A stretch of 26,104 bases of DNA from a virus: the IMG/VR virus record IMGVR_UViG_3300002140_000105, positions 1 to 26,104 of that record, one strand, 5' to 3'. The notes beneath the pieces were generated by a model, which worked only from the letters and a program-made list of their open reading frames with translations, was not told where the DNA came from and ran no database searches. Of this stretch, positions 24,101 through 26,104 are shown piece after piece; the stretch's first letter is position 1; the number at the start of each line of letters is the position of its first letter. Made by a program: the position numbers and the translations under genes.

Positions 24101-25293
24101 TGAGCACAGCAAACATTGCAAATCATGATGTAGTAGTTGACCCAGCTAGTAGCCCAGATTGGCGTTTAGTATGGAGCGAGCCATCTGAATGGGACGGGTC
24201 AACATCGTATGTTAAAGGGCAGTTAGTGTCATATGATAACAAAGTGTGGCAAGCCAAAGCATCGTTTAATAACAAAGGTACTGTTGCTACTTTGATTGAT
24301 TTAGTTATTAGCCCGAGTAACGTACTCAATGACATGTATTTTGTTACTAGCGAACAAACATACTACTACTGGGACGGAGAAGCGAATTGGTTCGCAGCTA
24401 CATCTATGCCCTGGGCAGAAAAGACTAGCTACCGTCGCGGCGACCACGCTGTATTCGGAACCGGATTATATAAAGCAATAGCTGGATTCCGATATATAGA
24501 CGAAGTCAGTGATGCAAGTGGATTACCGGCAGACAATGACGAGCATTTAAACACTGGCGATATTTACTATGTAACCGCAGACAGTTCGTATTTCCGCTAT
24601 GTTAGCATTGATGATGGATGGACAGATATTGGCGCAGTTCTGTATTACCAAACATCGATTTGGCAACAGGTGCTAACTACTGTAGATGAAGTTTTTGGAA
24701 GTACAGTATTGAGCCAGACCGAACTGTGGTCTGCAATTAACTACGAAAACACACCACGAGCGTTTACTAACCCATCTACTAGACAGTACTACAGAATCTC
24801 AGCTGAGAGTTCAACGGTGCTAACACAAGACTTGCTATTGTCTGACACAGTTATGCATGTGTCAGATGCATCGGTACTACCGGCACCAGATGCTAGCAGG
24901 GCTAACCCTGGTATAGTCTACGTTAACGGAGAGATGATAACATACTATGAGCGTGATATTGTTGCTAACACAATTTCTAGACTTTCACGCGGTACAATCG
25001 GAACAGGCGCTGCATTAGTTATACCGGCTGGGTCACGTGTAGATGATGTAAGTAAGTTACAAAAACTACCTCAGGGATCCGATAGTATCGATTGGTTAAA
25101 TTCGCTAACTGAGTTTGGCTTTGTTGAAGTGGGCGATTTTGACTATGAAGCACCTGGATACGGATTTGCTGCAAATGCAGCCTATCCAAACGGCGATGCA
25201 CCGTTTGATTACTCAATTAGCATTTCAAGCGGTTTAGCCCCAGTGACTGACCAAGCTCGCTTTTTATCTAATAAGCCAGCATATAATCCGTGA
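12145..25293 (+). CDS. Giant (4382 aa) multidomain virion protein at the gp7/gp8 position, probably baseplate-peripheral
   Basis: This single frame covers half the window. The N-terminus (NFLPEIFRTDTNAKFLNATL, then RVDGYIGRKFSP) and two central blocks (ETPSKLGLYPKFQP with IQGHDGS, about 1314-1350; RPHTNPWEMLGF with APYTGGNVLLWEDL, about 1458-1503) resemble giant structural proteins of marine T4-like phages whose function is unknown. Other parts are a beta-rich GGTYTFNINEPGHQFWI segment (about 184-200), three tandem carbohydrate-binding-like modules (about 675-810) with five more downstream, an FG-GAP-type propeller (about 2390-3020), an EVKPYRTKIREY block near 3615, a GKGYT...P repeat pair (about 3690-3760) and a C-terminal YVNGEMITYYERD...LSRGTIGTG domain. 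It follows gp6 directly, where T4 has gp7 (1032 residues) and gp8 (334). No signal peptide or membrane segment is evident. A weak AGGTAAG precedes the ATG. Virion location is likely; the exact role is inferred. Confidence 0.8.
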   Translation: MAIIKTVNFLPEIFRTDTNAKFLNATLDQLINEPQFKRVDGYIGRKFSPTYKSTDNYVVEPSKPRQQYQLEPSIIVNNKDNDSIDFYSSYLDLLQQIQYYGGNITNQSRLFKNESYSFDGQFDYDKFINFKNYYWLENGPACVPVSSGNVPTHNDYDVTRNITLSGYNFSESGTESNPVLVMARGGTYTFNINEPGHQFWIQTEPGISGKRAQQQNISTREVFGVANNGTDAGTVTFKVPLVTAQNRYSSMPVVDQIDIASVDIHYSEIQGSALSAFLRKFTNGIDGAKTYADLHNRNMIFATTDDSLDESYWSNNEFFAMLRFGAAVKDQVVPAAQRRNIWRITLVPSTDVNPDSGLADDYIINLIPSTEVQFDNRVYVRNGIVAGTREYYLDFDNMFHPVPVITSNLDVIYYQDSVNPAYFGEIRIIDANNFSIDVTSSILNKVNYTSPNGVVFTNGLKVCFDEYVTPALYANNEYYVEGVGSSITLIPVSSLVAPEEYAINGLSTPDYLTVNRASIDLNGWTRSNRWFHVDIITETANYNKDSLIYTYTYDPDFNNEFVPYTDSAIVSTIRSLTAIESLKTEYQVGQIFYAYIEGLFFQLDAEMNLVPLANFRATNSSLPDQTLRATRPIIEFNAGTKLFNYGHSALDPVDYLDFTVTDAFSDIERSGSVYNTLAPYLNGDVVIVGDQVYGATKNVQSLPTDSTVWNQLFQLVPYDSSRPYLKDEKVSFNGSAYQALNYADVAPSEANEDELWFKLFDYVSYDPELADTYTINTVVDYAGIAYRALEDIQQNPATSGLWELLFNLIDGKTIIFANEDDPEIRKRVYTIRLVEIAGQDTIHLELASDRLVQPQDAVIVKSGQHQSENFWYNGTNWYQGQSKSGVNQAPKFDVVDENGISFGDRATYVDSTFNGTTIFEYAVGTGTRDTVLGFPLTYKNFNSVGDIEFLTRFNTDTFTFVNGIKVDTKQVRSGYLLQINQDLSLQHKNIWTKNVDDTKQFQLITHQYGTDGINYFEIDCLPDIVTTTPNLKVYVNNLYLKREDFRLEKVGTKTCMVINPDVLTPLAKVDILIYTSTAISSMGYYEIPLNLDFNSENLELASLTLGQVKDHFIQLEEHSNIIHESVGSFTRQRDIEYKSNTGTILQHAYPVLYSNLFLTNDTTSLIDSLDLASREYSKFKNKFLELASKIADASQASPAELVDAIITEINANKDASFPFYHSDMVPYGTNRAVYADTVINPNSKQFDLPAVFNDTELGNTAILVYINETQLIKDVDYYFPQDRTAVTLTDAVTLQVDDIIRVVEYYNTWGSYVPETPSKLGLYPKFQPMLFADATYVTTTNVIQGHDGSITPAFNDFRDTLLLELEKRIFNNIKVNYESNIFDLRETLPGFFRSTGYSDTEWKQILNRNFLKWAGFNQVDYSTHTGFTSANPWTWNYKNQINKLNGTKLPGSWRAIYLSLFDTCRPHTNPWEMLGFSSEPSWWADRYGAAPYTGGNVLLWEDLEKGYIHSGPTAGINSLYARPGLTSIIPVNDYGELKSPNEFVTAGLDTSILNSSYEVGTMGPAEYSWVCSSDYPFAIQRAIALAKPAFYFGSLLNIKRYRYSEKLDQLVNVETLRRISPTDVVIPNSVNADGTTNFVAGYLSWIVEFMKYRGVDAQTELRQLLDNCSVQLSYKAAGFTSKNYINVLAEQSSPTSTNDSIIIPDENYRIILNKSTPIKKVVYSGVIVERSDNGFTIGGYDLTNPYFTIIPSLANNNNHTVSLLNSRVVVYHDYQPRKIHVPYGHEFANIQQVTDFLISYGRFLVGQGFMFNTRDPQLNEDRNWELSVKEFLAWESQGWQAGSLLILSPAFDRINLVTPGATVDYVSNVSNGSKVLNQNFQTIKSTEFTINRQNNEFSIETLDGATICLFEGRLVQWEHVMVFDNTTVFNDVIYLPELGNRQFRLKLIGNKTAAWAGELNPAGFIYNSPDIDSWEPHTDYRKGKIIEYKTKYYVSLRKLIGTAEFELREWQQIDRYSIKTGLLPNLAFSAQQFEHIYDVENGPVDERLQEFSGTLIGLRKRKYLDDLNLDFTSQMKFYQGFIKEKGTKNAVTALTNANFNNISSEIEMYEEWAVRVGEYGALESDAQIEIVLDDTKFTNDPSAFNLLDGLELPTPGVVPVYKSDLYRTTSSVFKRDLFFARGDDSDYSKDIATAGFVNLADVNATVFDLTNYNALNTYLKQLADGWKIWVAKDFDLNWNVYRITNAEFSVVAINYEIDNVMSVEFSNPHNLDIGDIFCIKGFDSKFDGFYRVREGGIDTGMRVLVDLYQNADYLKEARTIADNGMVFHMDSLRVDDPMHIDLVAPKRGWKNGDKVWVDQINSQEQWGVYEKTNPWSVLQEVVSQPSDFIGEDGFGAKVKLNINSDLALVSAPAAGAGRVNVFVWLPEGNFVQTTKLQAPDIDPATVGFGDTLSISDYTAVIAAPANNKAFVYNFRVGTSGLPVQIISLPVGESIDSKYGQSVDISEDGQWIHVGAPGINKVYSYHKNDEADVITDSVTVTNYTAGQTYTLPFTPYSEDSIVVKYDETQILTPGVDYTFDELANEITVLGTVPLTISKITIQQGDHYTLVGALLVPGIESTAQFGAELITDVDGSELFVTAPMAEVSGIAGAGRVFSFDRRTEIIKSNANLTTYRHSEDIVAVSDIFIGDVRLVKGLEYSYNQATRDITINVNNLASVNFTSGLRIKVSSDEFDLTHEISQPESDIVPNGMFGYVIDTDEHAAAIFISAPGYRNSSYASGKVYRYIKPSRYYGTVTSKVANPVLTPGLNLYINGFQVIATGDSVNTLASDINSAQLPGISSFVDSSGYITIQSTSKVNRSKLFLSCAGNNLLSQMDIGNYVLAQEITVPGGANNDLFGISLRVTNDSNTLLIGNGNTTTRLDCIIDANTTLVDNGSTTFKDITFGSQVYTYELLENEQSNLSNPGKLIYVQKFDVISGRLFQQFGTAIDIRKGKVLIGDFGDDTITNNGGTAWLYTNQTGTNSWNLIRSQGETVDIDTVNRLTVYSKKSNTVLANLDYIDPAKGKILGIAEQDIDLKVAFDPAYYTHNPGANTINIDTISWGDEHVGTIWWDLSLVRYVDYEQGNLIYRLKNWGKLFPGSQVEICEWVESNVPPLQYTGSGEPKYSGNGSYVVKNTVDNATGILNQKYYFWVKNKTTSTIAGKAHSISVLADIIENPHLQGIPYATLLARNSLGLHSINQLLSGSDSVLQVRYDNLRNSNIIHSEYELLQERNPASTIPTKIISKLIDSLAGTDLSGRAVPDLRLLEQDRYGISIRPRQTMIKNRSEAIRNFVKAVNSVLINYPISQQRVLTGLLSADPIPKSTEYDFAVDMVDELAYINVDNIDPGYTVLVKSDSNNENLWSIWTLNDAKTFALSRIQTYKTSLYWDYVDWFASGYSAQTRPDYSVEYIKDVGRLSLVPAGSIIKVKYNQIGNFTLFKTKQYNNLLDLELIGLGNGTIQLSSRLYDNNNYTLGFGTDNFDNERFDINPSTELRKIFEALQNDIYIGELSAEFNKLFFNMIDYILYTQRDVDWIFKTSFVSVVHQLRELTQYPSFVKDNQDYYIDYINEVKPYRTKIREYLISYAGNDNYYGDVTDFDLPAYYESTINEFRSPSGEGINDDLLLSQVQYKSWVDNHELTLESIQVEQPGKGYTVPPIVIVYDHNGVETNVVAESRINPVTGQVTSIVIKSAGQNTYTATPYVVLNGNGTGATASATVRNLKIRSIATTIKFDRVAYRSNLVKWEATTSVVTGDLVYYNNVVYRAAADLTPSPIFDYRYFTKLTGNDAGTALDRIVAYYVSADGTPGEELLQNLVDGLVYPGVRVTGLRYEDESLESLLLDSYIQGTFLDTAIGTRPEDIDVDGGPYVDTNVSHGPQELIPGVTFDTLVMGVWTRVIDENNEVVSGPPIGYRVVHSLHSSSLVTPTEWISDFAYIPNSFVEFNGDFYMSTANIANHDVVVDPASSPDWRLVWSEPSEWDGSTSYVKGQLVSYDNKVWQAKASFNNKGTVATLIDLVISPSNVLNDMYFVTSEQTYYYWDGEANWFAATSMPWAEKTSYRRGDHAVFGTGLYKAIAGFRYIDEVSDASGLPADNDEHLNTGDIYYVTADSSYFRYVSIDDGWTDIGAVLYYQTSIWQQVLTTVDEVFGSTVLSQTELWSAINYENTPRAFTNPSTRQYYRISAESSTVLTQDLLLSDTVMHVSDASVLPAPDASRANPGIVYVNGEMITYYERDIVANTISRLSRGTIGTGAALVIPAGSRVDDVSKLQKLPQGSDSIDWLNSLTEFGFVEVGDFDYEAPGYGFAANAAYPNGDAPFDYSISISSGLAPVTDQARFLSNKPAYNP
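14182..14575 (+). repeat. Three tandem CBM5/12-like modules in the giant protein
   Basis: Three consecutive units follow the pattern Tyr-x-x-x-(Asp/Glu/Val)-x-Val-x-x-x-Gly-x-x-(Tyr)-x-Ala, then Trp about 30 residues on. They begin at Tyr680 (YLNGDVVIVGDQVYGA, closing Trp709), Tyr724 (YLKDEKVSFNGSAYQA, Trp756) and Tyr773 (YTINTVVDYAGIAYRA, Trp802). The closing Trp residues are 47 and 46 residues apart. The pattern is that of small chitin/cellulose-binding (CBM5/12, ChtBD3) domains and of similar modules in phage tail proteins. Glycan binding is inferred. Confidence 0.6.
18061..18195 (+). repeat. Isolated CBM5/12-like module in the giant protein
   Basis: Tyr1980 begins YRKGKIIEYKTKYYVS and Trp2010 closes the unit 30 residues later (EWQQI), with WEPHTD just before it. 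Spacing and aromatic positions match the tandem modules near residues 680-802. It lies between the central conserved blocks and the propeller region. Confidence 0.5.
19315..21195 (+). other. FG-GAP-type beta-propeller region of the giant protein, seven blades with inserted domains
   Basis: Seven segments start with Phe/Tyr-Gly and run on to a hydrophobic strand, four of them ending in an APG- or GAP-like turn and a Val-Tyr/Phe strand: F2394 (LALVSAPAAGAGRVNVFVW), F2448 (TAVIAAPANNKAFVYNF), Y2498 (WIHVGAPGINKVYSYH), F2623 (LFVTAPMAEVSGIAGAGR), F2751 (AAIFISAPGYRNS...GKVYRY), F2896 (LLIGNGNTT) and F2983 (VLIGDFGDD). Spacings of 54, 50, 125, 128, 145 and 87 residues imply extra domains between blades 3-4, 4-5 and 5-6. 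Two of those extra domains carry phrases of the VKYDETQILTPGVDYTF type common in phage fibres. Such propellers usually act in adhesion, as in integrin alpha subunits. Confidence 0.65.
23200..23430 (+). other. GKGYT-type beta-repeat pair in the giant protein
   Basis: Residues about 3690-3760 contain two related halves: QPGKGYTVPPIVIVYDHNGV and, after a turn with TGQVTSIVIKSAG, NTYTATPYVVLNGNGTGATA. The G-x-G-Y-T...P-x-V-x-(I/L) phrase, Gly-rich turns and alternating strands are typical of repeat segments in phage tail-fibre and adhesin proteins. A CBM-like module follows directly. Confidence 0.5.
23509..24640 (+). repeat. C-terminal cluster of CBM-like and short beta modules in the giant protein
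   Basis: Four further CBM5/12-like units occur here: GDLVYYNNVVYRAA (from residue 3791), Tyr3972 with NSFVEFNGDFYMS (closing Trp4006), Tyr4022 with KGQLVSYDNKVWQAK, and Tyr4096 with RRGDHAVFGTGLYKA. Between and after them are two copies of another short motif, DMYFVTSEQTYYYWDGEANW (24331-24390) and GDIYYVTADSSYFRYVSIDD (24559-24618), each followed by Trp or Ala/Gly residues. This makes the C-terminal 600 residues a string of small surface modules. Confidence 0.5.
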
Positions 25294-25299
25294 TAAATA
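25292..25299 (+). promoter_or_regulatory. Late promoter (GATAAATA) overlapping the stop codon of the giant gene
   Basis: GATAAATA begins inside the TGA stop codon (25291-25293) of the giant gene. T4 geometry puts the start near 25305. That makes ATG 25305 leaderless, but gives ATG 25341 a 36-base leader with AGGA at 25327-25330. The identical octamer precedes the genes at 686 and 8754. Confidence 0.7.
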
Positions 25300-25340
25300 A
25301 TGCTATGAATAACGATAATGCTATGCAGGATAAACCAAAC

Positions 25341-25988
25341 ATGAACGAACAAATGCAAAAAAAGCCGGATGAAAACGGCGGGTTTCATATTCAAGGGCAC
25401 ATTAAAATTTTTAATCCCGAAACCCAGGAAGTGTATGTAAACAAACGAAATGCAATTCACTACGAAAATATAAGTGAGGCGCTAGCATACAACTTGGCAA
25501 ACAAAGGTCAAGGTTACATTTATGAAATGCACTTTGGTAACGGCGGAACTACTGTTAATGCAACAGGGGTAATTACGTACAATCCTGCAAACACTAATGC
25601 GCAGAACAGTAGTTTATATAATCCAACATATAGCAAAGTCGTTGACAATACTGATGTAAACAACTTAGATGCAACTCGTAACAAAATGGAAATTCGGCAC
25701 ACACCCGGGCAGCCATATACTGATATACTAGTAACATGCCTATTAGACTATGGCGAGCCTAGCGATCAAAGTGCATTTGACAATGTACAAGACTTAAACG
25801 GTGATTATGTGTTTGATGAATTAGGGTTGCGTGCTCGTAGTACTGACGGCACAACTGGGTTAGAATCAACGGGTAAACTGCTTACCCATGTAGTTTTTCA
25901 CCCGGTGCAAAAAAGTTTAAACCGACTGATTCAAATTGATTATACTGTTCGTATTCAGACTCTAACAAACCTAAGTAGCATTTCATAA
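25341..25988 (+). CDS. Conserved phage virion structural protein of unknown function
   Basis: This 216-residue protein starts at ATG 25341, chosen because AGGA (25327-25330) lies 10 bases upstream and the late promoter start near 25305 would otherwise cut into the message. In-frame ATG 25305, ATG 25323 and even GTG 25290 would add up to 17 Asn/Met-rich residues. The body reads HIQGHIKIFNPETQEVYVNK, then RNAIHYENISEALAYNLANK, IYEMHFGNGGTTV, LVTCLLDYGEP, DYVFDELGLRAR and LLTHVVFHPVQKSLNR near the C-terminus. This pattern recurs in structural proteins that follow the baseplate genes of marine T4-like phages, often in longer forms. No catalytic motif, signal peptide or membrane segment is visible. 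Position between the giant protein and a fibre gene suggests a baseplate-periphery or fibre-attachment role, which is inference. Confidence 0.75.
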   Translation: MNEQMQKKPDENGGFHIQGHIKIFNPETQEVYVNKRNAIHYENISEALAYNLANKGQGYIYEMHFGNGGTTVNATGVITYNPANTNAQNSSLYNPTYSKVVDNTDVNNLDATRNKMEIRHTPGQPYTDILVTCLLDYGEPSDQSAFDNVQDLNGDYVFDELGLRARSTDGTTGLESTGKLLTHVVFHPVQKSLNRLIQIDYTVRIQTLTNLSSIS

Positions 25989-25997
25989 GGATCGAAC

Positions 25998-26104
25998 ATG
26001 GCATACGTTATTAATAAAACAAACGGCGACATTTTACTAAATTTGCCAGACGGGGCACTTGATAATAGCACCGGCTTATCGTTAGTAGGACGTAACTATG
26101 TTGG
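25998..26104 (+). CDS. Tail-fibre/collar-type protein, N-terminal fragment (cut by window edge)
   Basis: ATG 25998 is preceded by TAAGGA, which overlaps the previous stop codon and lies 7 bases upstream, a good ribosome-binding site. The 35 visible codons, MAYVINKTNGDILLNLPDGA followed by LDNSTGLSLVGRNYV, have the form of the N-terminal attachment segment of many phage tail fibre or short-tail-fibre/collar proteins (a strand with NKT-G, then TxLxLVGxNY). The remainder is outside the window, so receptor-binding domains cannot be checked. The location after baseplate genes fits a fibre gene. Confidence 0.65.
   Translation, partial: MAYVINKTNGDILLNLPDGALDNSTGLSLVGRNYV

Noticed and set aside
1-26104. 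tRNA genes, CRISPR arrays, insertion sequences, integrases or homing endonucleases
   Set aside because: None was recognised. There are no regularly spaced repeats, cloverleaf sequences, or transposase or HNH/GIY-YIG motifs in the reading frames.

Overview
The window is a stretch of a tailed bacteriophage genome with T4-like (contractile tail, myovirus) organisation. It most resembles the marine and freshwater relatives of T4, such as those infecting cyanobacteria and pelagic proteobacteria. The evidence is the run of baseplate genes on the + strand, the giant virion proteins, the AT-rich composition with very short intergenic gaps, and T4-type late promoters of the form GATAAATA. No host gene, tRNA, insertion sequence or CRISPR array was seen. 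The host cannot be named from this sequence.

Layout. Bases 1-605 hold the N-terminal two thirds or so of a minus-strand gene. Its beginning and the last residues visible look like T4 gp55, the late sigma factor, with a long insertion between them. Bases 606-685 form a divergent control region. A sigma70-like promoter fires leftward into the gp55-like gene, and a late promoter fires rightward. The two overlap. From 686 onward everything reads rightward: a gp48/gp54-like tail-tube cap or initiator (686-1582), gp53 baseplate wedge (1582-1890), a 1367-residue hub or structural protein with an acidic disordered N-terminus (1894-5997), a gp5-like central spike with a C-terminal lysozyme-like domain (6029-8296), gp25 (8321-8695), an enlarged gp6 (8754-12128), one 4382-residue protein that fills half the window where T4 has genes 7 and 8 (12145-25293), a 216-residue virion protein (25341-25988), and the start of a tail-fibre/collar-type gene (25998 to the edge).

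How the genes work together. This is a late morphogenesis cluster for the tail baseplate: the tube cap, the wedge proteins (53, 25, 6 and probably the giant protein), the hub and the membrane-piercing, cell-wall-degrading spike (gp5), followed by peripheral adhesin or fibre proteins. Three GATAAATA boxes (649-656, 8716-8723, 25292-25299) divide it into late transcription units. The third overlaps the stop codon of the giant gene.

The strongest points for a second look are four. The giant protein appears to combine a seven-bladed FG-GAP-type propeller with about eight carbohydrate-binding-like modules. The lytic domain of the spike sits at the C-terminal tip rather than in the middle. gp6 carries a calcium-loop motif. 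The divergent promoter could let a late sigma factor shut off its own early promoter while turning on the tail operon. Family assignments were made by recognising motifs by eye; no database search was run.
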